Below, in pieces: positions 1 through 8,368 of a stretch of 64,000 bases of DNA. A model generated the notes under the pieces. It was not told where the DNA came from. It ran no database searches and saw only the letters and a list, made by a program, of their open reading frames with translations. How positions within the stretch are numbered: position 1 is the stretch's first letter; every line of letters starts with the position of its first letter. A program made the translations under genes and the position numbers. This stretch comes from an uncultured Lachnospiraceae bacterium (GTDB taxonomy: Bacteria > Bacillota > Clostridia > Lachnospirales > Lachnospiraceae): the NCBI GenBank assembly GCA_910586585.1, contig CAJUKA010000016.1, forward strand, positions 9,781 through 73,780, given 5' to 3'.

Positions 1-1
1 G

Positions 2-1900
2 ACAATTTCTTCAAAGGAAGCCGAATTGACACTCGAATCACAGGCAGCCGCAAACCAGTTAGCAGGTTTTTTGGAGCAATACATAAAATGTGCAGAGCAA
101 CTGGCAGTTAACCCAGAGATTGAAAATGTTATGAAACAAACAAAAGCAGGCGATGATATCTTGCAGGCTGAGCAAATGGAAACTGTCAGAAATAATCTTA
201 TGGACATTGTAAACACAGATCCAGAAAATATTTTGTCTGTGTGGATTGCTGATATAGATGCAAGTGTACTAACACAATCCGATGGATTTACCACAGGTGA
301 AGGGTGGGACGTTACTACACGCGAATGGTATACATGTATAGAGACAAAAAAGACGATTCTGACAGAACCTTATGTGGATTCTGCCTCCGGAAAAATGATA
401 CTAAGCGCTGTGTCGCCAGTTTATGATAAATCTACATCAACGGTTATCGGCGCAACAGGAATGGATATTTCTTTAGAGCATATGACAAATATCATGAGTG
501 AATACGTGATAGGACAGAATGGGCATATCTTACTTTTTTCCGGCGAAGGTACCATCCTTTATCATGCGAACAAAGATTATATCCAGAAAAATATCGCTGA
601 TACAAATATCTCTCAAAACGCTGTTGATGCAGTTATTTCAGGCAATGAGCTTTTTCTGAAATATAAGGCGGATGGCGTCACAAAATATGGTGCCGTAGAT
701 TCTATAGGTGAAACAGGATATGTTGTTCTCAGCAATATGCCTTTATTGGAATTCTACTCAACGTTGATTGCAATGGTTATCGCGCTCATCGTTATCTTTT
801 CAGTTGGTATTTTACTAATAGCTATCAGCATCAAGAAAAGCGCCGCAAATCTGACAAAACCGATTCTGGAATTGAATCATACTGCACAACAGCTTGCATC
901 TGGGAACTTAGATGTGCATCTTCACATCACAAGTCAAGATGAAATTGGACAACTTGGCGAATCTTTCCAAAAGACAGTCAACCGACTCAAACAATATATT
1001 GTATATATTGATGAAACGGCGGAAGTATTGGAGCAAATCGCTGATGGAAAACTTCGTGTTGAATTAAAAAATGATTATGTTGGTGAATTCCAGAAAATAA
1101 AAACGGCTCTGCTCAATATTTCTGATTCTATGAATCAGGTTATGATAGGCATCAATGAAAGTTCGGAACGTGTATCTGTAGGCGCTGCTGAACTTGCTTC
1201 TGCTTCTCAAGTCTTAGCAGAGGGTGCAGAAGAACAGGCAGCATCAATTCAACAGCTCACAGCAACCACCGCTACAGTTACAGAACAGGTAGAGAACAGC
1301 CGCAAAGAAGCAGAAGCTTCTGCAAAAGCAACAGCACAAGCAACTACAATGATTGAACAGAATCAGGAAAAAATGAAGCAGATGATAGATGCGATGAATG
1401 AAATCCGCCAAACCTCACAGCAGGTTGTTGGCATTATTCAGACAATCGAAGATATTGCATCACAGACAAATCTTTTGTCCTTAAATGCTTCTATCGAAGC
1501 AGCCCGCGCTGGTGAAGCCGGCAAAGGTTTTGCAGTTGTAGCAGATGAAATAGGCAAACTGGCACTGGAAAGTTCCAAAGCAGCAAACACCACAAAAGAA
1601 CTGATTGAAATTTCAATGGAAGAAATCAATAAGGGAAATACGATTGCCGCTGGTGCTATGAGTTCTCTGAAAGAATCTGTAAGCGCAGTAGACCATGTAA
1701 ATAAGATGATTCAAGAAACCGCAGAGAATGCAGCGATTCAGGCAGAAAATATGAAACAGCTCCGTGTAGGAATTGAAGAAATCGCTCATGGAATACAAGA
1801 TAATTCTGCTGCCTCCGAGGAAACTTCTGCAACCTCCGAGGAATTGGCTTCACAGGCTGACATACTGAACAAAATGGTGCAGAAATTTGAACTTTGCTAA
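2..1900 (+). CDS. Methyl-accepting chemotaxis protein, 5' end outside window
   Basis: A transmembrane chemoreceptor that passes a ligand signal to CheA/CheW. The frame is open to the left edge of the window, so the TTG at 26 is unlikely to be the true start and the N-terminal membrane segment is missing. In order there is a Cache-type extracellular sensor (about residues 1-245 of what is visible), a membrane helix near 250-275, a HAMP domain (about 275-330) and a long coiled-coil signalling domain. The latter carries the conserved hairpin tip SLNASIEAARAGEAGKGFAV. The Cache domain keeps the WDVTTREWY-like ligand motif seen in amino-acid or small-organic sensors, but the ligand cannot be told. 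A bidirectional terminator follows. The family call is secure. Confidence 0.95.
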   Translation, partial: TISSKEAELTLESQAAANQLAGFLEQYIKCAEQLAVNPEIENVMKQTKAGDDILQAEQMETVRNNLMDIVNTDPENILSVWIADIDASVLTQSDGFTTGEGWDVTTREWYTCIETKKTILTEPYVDSASGKMILSAVSPVYDKSTSTVIGATGMDISLEHMTNIMSEYVIGQNGHILLFSGEGTILYHANKDYIQKNIADTNISQNAVDAVISGNELFLKYKADGVTKYGAVDSIGETGYVVLSNMPLLEFYSTLIAMVIALIVIFSVGILLIAISIKKSAANLTKPILELNHTAQQLASGNLDVHLHITSQDEIGQLGESFQKTVNRLKQYIVYIDETAEVLEQIADGKLRVELKNDYVGEFQKIKTALLNISDSMNQVMIGINESSERVSVGAAELASASQVLAEGAEEQAASIQQLTATTATVTEQVENSRKEAEASAKATAQATTMIEQNQEKMKQMIDAMNEIRQTSQQVVGIIQTIEDIASQTNLLSLNASIEAARAGEAGKGFAVVADEIGKLALESSKAANTTKELIEISMEEINKGNTIAAGAMSSLKESVSAVDHVNKMIQETAENAAIQAENMKQLRVGIEEIAHGIQDNSAASEETSATSEELASQADILNKMVQKFELC

Positions 1901-1920
1901 ATGAATTTCATACCACGAAA

Positions 1921-1974
1921 AAAGAAGCTTTCCGTTTGCAGAACTATGCCTGCTTAACGGAAAGCTTCTTTTTT
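1921..1974. terminator. Bidirectional terminator between chemoreceptor and TPR gene
   Basis: Inverted arms GAAGCTTTCCGTT and AACGGAAAGCTTC are flanked by an A run on the left and a T run on the right, so it can end transcription from both sides. The stop codon of the minus-strand TPR gene lies inside the hairpin. Confidence 0.85.
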
Positions 1975-3834
1975 CATTTCTTTCTCTAACCACTGTTCAA
2001 AATTGCCATCTGGGTTTGATTGGTAATATGCATGCTTCATATTTGTGTAATCAGCCTGCGTGTATGAATGGCTACTCCCTAATACAGACAAAAAAACATT
2101 GTATGCTTTCAGATAATATGATATTGCGTTTTTATATTGCTTCTGTTTTAGGTATAAATCTGCCAAATTATTGTACGTTATTGCTGTATCTGGATGTGTT
2201 TCTCCCAATACCTCTTTTCTAATTTTCAAGCTTTTTTCATACAGCTCTTCCGCTTTGTTATATTTTCCCTGTTTTTGATAAACATAAGCCAAATTATTGT
2301 ACGTTATTGCTGTATCTGGATGTGTTTCTCCCAATACCTCTTTTCTAATTTTCAGGCTTTTTTCATACAGCTCTTCCGCTTTGTTATATTTTCCCTGTCT
2401 TTGATAAACATAAGCCAGATTATTATAATTTGTCGCTGTATCTGGGTGCTCTTCTCCTAATACTTCTTTACTGATTTGCAAGCTCTTTTGAACTAATTGT
2501 TTTGCTTTGTTATATTTTCCCTGTTTTTGATATATATAAGCCAGATTATTATAACTTGTCACTATATCTGGATGCTGATCTCCCAGTATTTTTCTCCTTA
2601 CCTGTAAACTCTTTTGATATAGTTCTTCTGCTTTTTGATAGTTTCCCTGATTTTCATATATACCCGCCAGATTATTATAACTTATCGCTGTATCTATATG
2701 ATTTTCTCCTAATACTTCTTTACTGATTTGCAAACTCTTTTGATACAGTTCTTCTGCCTTGTTGTATTTTCCCTGTTCCTTATATACATAAGCCAGATTG
2801 TTATATATTGTCGCTGTATTGGGATGCTCTTCTCCTAATATCTCTTTACTGATTTGCAAACTCTTTTGGTACAGTTCTTCTGCCTTGTTGTATTTTCCCT
2901 GTTCTTGATATACATAAGCCAGATTATTATATATTGTCGCTGTATTGGGATGCTCTTCTCCTAATATCTCTTTACTGATTTGCAAACTCTTTTGGTACAG
3001 TTCTTCTGCCTTGTTGTATTTTCCCTGTTCTTGATATACATAAGCCAGATTATTATATATTAACACTGTATCTGGATGCTCTTCTTCCAGTATTTTTTTC
3101 CTTATCTGTAAACTCTCTTGATATAATAATTCCGCTTCTTTGTATTTTCCCTGGTATTTATATACATCTGCAAGCAATTGCTGGACTCCTGCTATTTCCA
3201 GATGCTGCGGACCAAGTAAATTCTCTTTAATTTCCTGTGCTTTTTGTAACAGCCTCACACTTTCATTATAGTGTGCTTTGTCCTGTTCCTCTTTTGCCTG
3301 TTCTATGAAATCATATGCCTCTGCAAACTTTTGCTTTGCTTCCTCTGGTTTCCACTTTTTTTCTTTTGACAGTTTTTCTGTTACAGACAACAATTCTTTT
3401 TCCTTTTCTTCTGTCTCGTCATTATGAAAGATAATTCGAAGCTTCACAAAAGAATAAAAATCATATGCCTTCGTAGCGAGTCTGTCATCCCCATACGGCG
3501 TAACAAAAAAAATAAAATTTTTTCCAAGCCCCTCCAACATATCCCTGCTGAAATTCAAACGCTTCAGACCATCTTCATTCTGTATTGCAAGATGAAAATT
3601 GACAACCATAAAAATCTGCGTTTCAGGTTCTCTGTCTGCCCACTCCTGCAAATCACGAAAAGAATATGCTCCTGGGTGCCGTTTATAATCATAAACCTTG
3701 ACTGCTCCTCTTCTGTAAATATCAACAATTTCTTTTTGTGTGTCTTCATCAGCTACGACTAAATACAATCCCTGTTCTGATTTATTGATAATCCAACCTA
3801 AGGTCTGGTATCCTTCCTGATCATGCTCCCGCAT
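1954..3834 (-). CDS. Kinesin-light-chain-type TPR protein with N-terminal Rossmann-like domain
   Basis: 626 residues. Residues 1 to about 150 alternate predicted strands and helices (LYLVVADE, AVKVYDY, QIFMVVNFH, NFIFFVTP) and look like a degenerate P-loop or Rossmann domain without a Walker A motif. A charged helical linker follows (150-205). About nine 42-residue TPR repeats then run to the C terminus, with the theme HPDTA..YNNLAYVYQ.QGKY.KAEELY. Several repeats are nearly identical, also in DNA. The start codon lies one base after the stop of the upstream ATPase, so the two are probably translated together. The TPR array is likely a protein-binding surface. The function is unknown; a split STAND-like ATPase/TPR sensor is the best guess, by inference only. 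Confidence 0.8.
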   Translation of the reverse strand: MREHDQEGYQTLGWIINKSEQGLYLVVADEDTQKEIVDIYRRGAVKVYDYKRHPGAYSFRDLQEWADREPETQIFMVVNFHLAIQNEDGLKRLNFSRDMLEGLGKNFIFFVTPYGDDRLATKAYDFYSFVKLRIIFHNDETEEKEKELLSVTEKLSKEKKWKPEEAKQKFAEAYDFIEQAKEEQDKAHYNESVRLLQKAQEIKENLLGPQHLEIAGVQQLLADVYKYQGKYKEAELLYQESLQIRKKILEEEHPDTVLIYNNLAYVYQEQGKYNKAEELYQKSLQISKEILGEEHPNTATIYNNLAYVYQEQGKYNKAEELYQKSLQISKEILGEEHPNTATIYNNLAYVYKEQGKYNKAEELYQKSLQISKEVLGENHIDTAISYNNLAGIYENQGNYQKAEELYQKSLQVRRKILGDQHPDIVTSYNNLAYIYQKQGKYNKAKQLVQKSLQISKEVLGEEHPDTATNYNNLAYVYQRQGKYNKAEELYEKSLKIRKEVLGETHPDTAITYNNLAYVYQKQGKYNKAEELYEKSLKIRKEVLGETHPDTAITYNNLADLYLKQKQYKNAISYYLKAYNVFLSVLGSSHSYTQADYTNMKHAYYQSNPDGNFEQWLEKEMKKEAFR

Positions 3835-3835
3835 A

Positions 3836-5134
3836 TCAAACCATCCCCTGTTCCTTAAAAAATTTCATCACCAAAGGATGAACATTGTGCCATCGCTTCC
3901 CATTGTATTCCAACACCACAGATGCCTGCAGCATCTTCAGCAGCATTTCCTTGTTTTCTATCCGCTCTTTATTTTCATGGTAAATCTTCAACAGAAAATC
4001 ATAGTCCTTCTCCTCGATTCGTCTTGTTAAAGAAGTCTTCACCTCCTCAAGCGCGCGTTCCGCATCCTCCATAGAAATCACTGCGCTGTTTCTGCGCTTT
4101 GCTCTATTTGCAGAGGTATTAATCACATGAAATAAATCTCTCAGAGATCCTCCCGTGTACTGAATCAGCATTTCCAAAACACCTGTCTCAAATAGGGACA
4201 AATCCGCACGTTTTTCCACGATTTCACGAATTATATCAATCCCCTCTTGAAAAGGTTGATTATCGATTGTTTCAATTTTAATCATTGGCAGTGTTTTCGT
4301 TATGAAATAGCTTTCCATAGCAGAGAACCGTGTATCATACGAAAGTCCGATTGGAAATGTATAGATTACTGGAAACCGCATTCCAGATAAAATTGCTGCA
4401 TAATTATAAAACACAGTCCATGCATCTTCCGGATTGAGTTTGTCAAGATCTTCAAAAATTACAATTGGACGCTTTCCTTCTGCTTTTTTTGCAATTTCTT
4501 CTGCTACCTTCCCCAATATTCCAATCCATTCGCTGGAACGAATGCTTATTTTTCTGCGATATTCTTTTCTGATTTCTTCATTATATTTTAAATCTGCTTT
4601 TATTTTTGTGTAAAGATTCAAAATACCTGCAAGAATCCCTTTGGTTTCGACAGATACACCTGTTTCAATAGAAGCCGACGCTGTTTCCTGCGCCATTCTA
4701 ATTTCTGTGCCTTCCTCCCAAAAACTTTGAATATTTTTCAGAAGCTCATTTTCAATTTCACACCCTGCTTCCTGGGCAATTTCCAGCAGTGCTTCTCCCA
4801 GTAGTATAAAGAGATCTGAATGCACAATATTAAATAAATCTAAGTCTGTACTGCAATGAATTATCTTCACAGAATATCCCTCCGCCACAAGCTTTTGTGA
4901 CATTCTGTTCAGCTCTGTGCTCTTTCCGCAGCCTCTATGTCCCAACAGCAGACAGGCACTGCATTCTTCGGAATTCTGACAAATATCAAAAATATCTTCA
5001 ATAGGAGAATTGTATTTATCGCTTGTACGATATTCCATTGTATCCTCACAGTAAAACTCTACCATCTGTTCTGATCGTAATGGCGCTGGTGAAAAAGCAT
5101 TAATGATTTCTGAAATCTGATTTGCATATTTCAT
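3836..5134 (-). CDS. STAND/ORC-like P-loop ATPase, partner of the TPR protein
   Basis: 432 residues from the ATG at 5134, which has a strong AAAGGAGG site seven bases upstream. A longer frame from a GTG at 5248 would add a hydrophobic helix of about 30 residues, but has no good ribosome site. Walker A is GHRGCGKST (about residues 65-73), Walker B IVIFEDLDKLN (about 230). A SLRDLFHVI helix of the sensor-2 type follows, then a C-terminal winged-helix-like region. This order matches AAA_16/STAND or ORC-type ATPases that act as molecular switches. It is translationally coupled to the TPR gene. Whether the pair has a defence, signalling or housekeeping role cannot be read from the sequence. Confidence 0.8.
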   Translation of the reverse strand: MKYANQISEIINAFSPAPLRSEQMVEFYCEDTMEYRTSDKYNSPIEDIFDICQNSEECSACLLLGHRGCGKSTELNRMSQKLVAEGYSVKIIHCSTDLDLFNIVHSDLFILLGEALLEIAQEAGCEIENELLKNIQSFWEEGTEIRMAQETASASIETGVSVETKGILAGILNLYTKIKADLKYNEEIRKEYRRKISIRSSEWIGILGKVAEEIAKKAEGKRPIVIFEDLDKLNPEDAWTVFYNYAAILSGMRFPVIYTFPIGLSYDTRFSAMESYFITKTLPMIKIETIDNQPFQEGIDIIREIVEKRADLSLFETGVLEMLIQYTGGSLRDLFHVINTSANRAKRRNSAVISMEDAERALEEVKTSLTRRIEEKDYDFLLKIYHENKERIENKEMLLKMLQASVVLEYNGKRWHNVHPLVMKFFKEQGMV

Positions 5135-5359
5135 TAAAATACCTCCTTTTAAATCGCTGTGCAACAGCATTATCGCAGCCACAAGTAGTCCCAGTAATAG
5201 GACTGCCAAAATGGTTCCAATTGTCGCAAGAATATTCAGTATCAACACAGTCTTTCAACTCATCCTCTGTCTATTTTTTGTGTATCATATAACTTAATGA
5301 AACAACAATCAAGTATGAATCATTCAGGCAACGCACGCATTCCTTTGACAGTACCAAAG

Positions 5360-6040
5360 TCAGAATGTATATATATTAGGGATGTTTGATGTCTTATAAT
5401 ATTTGTATACATTTTCACTAGAATAGGTGCTCCACTCTGCATTTGTAAAGGTCACTATGGCAGTTTCCCCTTCTAAGGTTATGGTTCCTTCAAGGATTTG
5501 ACCATTAGGCGCTGTCGCTGAAAACATGATTCCGTCGTCATCAGCTATTCCTTTCCCATCATCAAGTGATACTAACCGGAAAATACCAATCTGAATCCAA
5601 TATGTTCCATCTTCATTTTTTTGAATCTCAAGGCTTGGTTCATCCATATCAAAACTGTTGTATTCCCCTACAAACAAATCCTCTTTCATATCTTGAGTTA
5701 ATTGCGTCTGCATAGTTTGTGTTGATTCCGCTGTATTGTTTTCAACTGTTGTTTCTGTTTGAGGTAATTCTGCTATTTCCTGACTATTGTTCACAGGACT
5801 GCTGCCTTGCTCAATTTCTTCTGTCAATAATTCTTCGCTCGCAGAATTGCTTAGTTCCTCTGATATCTTTTCCGTCCCTGTCATCGGCATCTCAAGTTTT
5901 TGGCCTACCGCTTCAAAAGGTATTTGCTGTAGTTCATCCTCATCAATTTTTCCCGTACAAGCACCCAAAAATAATGGTATTATCATTGCAACCAGCAATA
6001 TGCACTTTTCTTTCATATCAATTCTACTATTCCTGCTCAT
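5360..6040 (-). CDS. Putative lipoprotein of unknown function
   Basis: About 218-226 residues. Possible starts are ATG 6040 (GGGGA upstream) and ATG 6016. The sequence MKEKCILLVAMIIPLFLGAC is a clear lipoprotein signal peptide with lipobox LGAC. A Ser/Thr/Glu/Gln-rich spacer of about 90 residues follows, then a compact, probably all-beta domain at the C terminus (SFDMDEPSLEIQKNEDGTYW onwards). It sits alone between the ATPase/TPR pair and the GNAT gene. The family was not recognised. It is probably anchored on the outer face of the membrane. Confidence 0.7.
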   Translation of the reverse strand: MSRNSRIDMKEKCILLVAMIIPLFLGACTGKIDEDELQQIPFEAVGQKLEMPMTGTEKISEELSNSASEELLTEEIEQGSSPVNNSQEIAELPQTETTVENNTAESTQTMQTQLTQDMKEDLFVGEYNSFDMDEPSLEIQKNEDGTYWIQIGIFRLVSLDDGKGIADDDGIMFSATAPNGQILEGTITLEGETAIVTFTNAEWSTYSSENVYKYYKTSNIPNIYTF

Positions 6041-6224
6041 GTACAAATCCCCACTCGACAAATCCATTTATCAGCATACTGACACTGCCTTGATAAACTC
6101 TGGAAAGCTCTTTCATCCAGTACCTCCATCGTCCCCAAGTTGGAATGTCGTTTCTGTTTATATTGTAAACATATGCTGCAAAACACATATTACCATTTTT
6201 TGTCTACAATGTAAACATTTTCTG

Positions 6225-6683
6225 CTATAGGAAAATATGAAGTTTTTCCATTCGACGTAAATATTCATGCCGCAAAAGACGTAATAATATAAAATCATAG
6301 TACTTATCACGACAATAAAATCCTTGTTCCTGCACGCCTTCCAGCTTATAGCCTGCTTTTTTGAAAAGTGCAATAGCAGGTTTGTTAAAATCAATAATTT
6401 TCACAGCAATCCGCTGATAAAAAAGCGCTTCAAAAACATACTGTTCCAAAAGCTCCAATGCCTCCAATGCATATCCTTCTCTGCGATTTTCTTCTTTCGA
6501 AATAATAATCTGAACACCTGTATTGTTCCATTCAGGATGGCAGTGTACCATCCCAATAAATCCAATATTGACTTGATTTTTCTTTTCTGTGATAGAATAC
6601 CATTGGCTCACATGATTAGCCTGTTCGTATATTGGAATTTGATATAAAACGAGCCTTTTGGATTCTAAAAAAATGTGCTGCAT
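6225..6683 (-). CDS. GNAT-family N-acetyltransferase, short
   Basis: 152 residues. It starts two bases after the stop of the upstream ABC half-transporter, so it is the last gene of that operon. It resembles RimJ/RimL-type GNAT proteins that acetylate amino groups from acetyl-CoA. Visible are the N-terminal LESKRLVLYQI strand, IGFIGMVH, the acetyl-CoA binding loop region (ISKEENRREGYALEALELLEQY) and the terminal FNKPAIALFKKAGYKLEG motif. About 30-40 residues usual between the first helix and strand 2 are missing, since QWYSITE runs straight into IGFIG. It may therefore be an internally deleted or very compact member. Confidence 0.75.
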   Translation of the reverse strand: MQHIFLESKRLVLYQIPIYEQANHVSQWYSITEKKNQVNIGFIGMVHCHPEWNNTGVQIIISKEENRREGYALEALELLEQYVFEALFYQRIAVKIIDFNKPAIALFKKAGYKLEGVQEQGFYCRDKYYDFILLRLLRHEYLRRMEKLHIFL

Positions 6684-6685
6684 TT

Positions 6686-8368
6686 CTATCCCCCCACATG
6701 GATTATCACATCTGCTGCTGCAATACTGCTTGGCCTATGCGCAATCATAAGAATCGTACAGCCACCCTTTAAACCTTTTATTGCTTCCTGTATAAGTGAT
6801 TCCGATTCATTATCGAGCGCAGACGTAGCTTCATCAAGAATAATAACAGGTGCATTTCTAATAATTGCCCGCGCGATCGCAATACGCTGCCTTTCGCCGC
6901 CTGACAAGGTATTTCCACGCTCCCCCAATACAGTATCGTACCCATCAGGCAGCCTTGTAATAAAAGAATGCGCATTTGCTGCTTTTGCTGCAGCTATAAC
7001 CTCGTCGCGGCCTGCTGTACATCTGCCATAAGATATATTTTCTGCAATTGTTGTTTCATACAAATATGGTTCCTGTGGTACATAAGCGATTTGCTCTCTG
7101 ATTTCCTTTAACGTAAGATCTGAATACGCTCTGCCATCTATGGTTATGTTTCCTTCTTCTAATGGATAGAATCCCAGCAAAAGTTTCGCAAGGGTGCTCT
7201 TTCCGCAGCCGGACTCTCCTACGATAGCCGCAAAACTTCCTTTTTTTATTTCCATCGAAAAGTTATCCAAAATTTTTCTGTTTGCATCATATGCAAAGCC
7301 TGCCTTTTGCATGGATAGTATCACATCCTTTTGTGCAGCAGCTTCCCCAACCATTTGCTTCCTTGTCTCCAATTTCCATTGTTTGGGTTCTTCTTCCAAA
7401 TCCAAAAATTCAAATATCTTCTCTGCATTGGCAATACAGTTCATCATTTGAGGCAAATACTGCCCTATTTCCAGAAAAACATTGCGAAATGAACCATATA
7501 ATGTATAAAGTGCGGTCAATTCTCCAAGATTAATTCTTCCGATTGACACAAACCAGATTCCAAGTCCCAAAAAGGCCAATGCGCCTATTAAATCAAACAT
7601 GCAATTAAGGCATTCCAGCCCTGCTGACAAACGGTTTGCGCCTTTTTGAATACGAAAATATTCTTTGTTTGCATCTGTATATTCTCTTGATAACTTTGAT
7701 CCAACTGGAAAAATCTTGACAAGTTCCATACCTGACAAAATATCTGTCAGCTTTTCAAGCACTCTGCTGTTTTCGTCCGAAAGGCGCTTCCCTGCCATTT
7801 TCATAGGATCGGCAAAAAGATTGTTACCTGCAAAAGTAAGCAGGCTGACAGCAAACAGACAAAGCGTAAGTTCCCAACTAAAATAAAACATTGGAATCAG
7901 ATACAAAACTGTAGAAATAATCGCCGCTAACAATCTGCGAAGCCTTGATGTATAAATATCGGATGCTTTTTGGGTATCATAAATCAATTTTGACATAAAA
8001 TCACTACTGTGATTTTTTTCATAATAGGACATTGGCAGACGCATTGCTTTTGAAAACACCAGCTTTTCCACCTTCCCTGTACCAGTTTTTGCCTCAATGT
8101 TATAATGTATTATTCCGAAGCGCCATAAAAGCAGTCCAATCACAAATACCGTAAAATTGCCAACCACAAGAACAAGAATATTTTCTGTGCTGCCACTTTG
8201 TGCCGCTGTTATAATATTCTTGATTAAGTAGGAATTTGCTATCTTTCGTCCCACATCCCCTATGGTAGAAATCAAAATAGCGCTTAAATAGATAGGAAGC
8301 CGATTTCCCATAAGACCCAAGAAACGAAAAAGCGTTTTTTGTTTAACCTTTTGCATACATTTGTGCAT
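6686..8368 (-). CDS. ABC exporter half-transporter (membrane + ATPase), second of pair
   Basis: About 560 residues from ATG 8368 (GAGGG just upstream); starts at 8398 or 8356 are also possible. The N-terminal half is a six-helix type-IV exporter membrane domain, the C-terminal half an ATPase. The ATPase has Walker A VGESGCGKST, Q-loop YVPQEPYLYE, signature LSGGERQRIAIA, Walker B VIILDEATSALD and H-loop IAHRPSS. Both catalytic residues are present. It overlaps the end of the other half-transporter, so the two probably form a heterodimeric exporter of the BmrCD/multidrug-peptide type. The substrate is unknown. A GNAT gene follows and an XRE-PurM regulator lies upstream. Confidence 0.93.
   Translation of the reverse strand: MHKCMQKVKQKTLFRFLGLMGNRLPIYLSAILISTIGDVGRKIANSYLIKNIITAAQSGSTENILVLVVGNFTVFVIGLLLWRFGIIHYNIEAKTGTGKVEKLVFSKAMRLPMSYYEKNHSSDFMSKLIYDTQKASDIYTSRLRRLLAAIISTVLYLIPMFYFSWELTLCLFAVSLLTFAGNNLFADPMKMAGKRLSDENSRVLEKLTDILSGMELVKIFPVGSKLSREYTDANKEYFRIQKGANRLSAGLECLNCMFDLIGALAFLGLGIWFVSIGRINLGELTALYTLYGSFRNVFLEIGQYLPQMMNCIANAEKIFEFLDLEEEPKQWKLETRKQMVGEAAAQKDVILSMQKAGFAYDANRKILDNFSMEIKKGSFAAIVGESGCGKSTLAKLLLGFYPLEEGNITIDGRAYSDLTLKEIREQIAYVPQEPYLYETTIAENISYGRCTAGRDEVIAAAKAANAHSFITRLPDGYDTVLGERGNTLSGGERQRIAIARAIIRNAPVIILDEATSALDNESESLIQEAIKGLKGGCTILMIAHRPSSIAAADVIIHVGG

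Noticed and set aside
2016..2726. Plus-strand frames with repeated hydrophobic peptides
   Set aside because: They are the antisense of the TPR repeats. The periodicity comes from the 126-bp coding unit and there are no ribosome sites.
2150..3140. CRISPR-like direct repeats
   Set aside because: The unit is 126 bp, in frame and coding for TPR motifs, with no spacers.
5135..5248. N-terminal membrane anchor of the ATPase from GTG 5248
   Set aside because: The ATG at 5134 has a far better ribosome site. The hydrophobic frame may be chance, but it remains possible.
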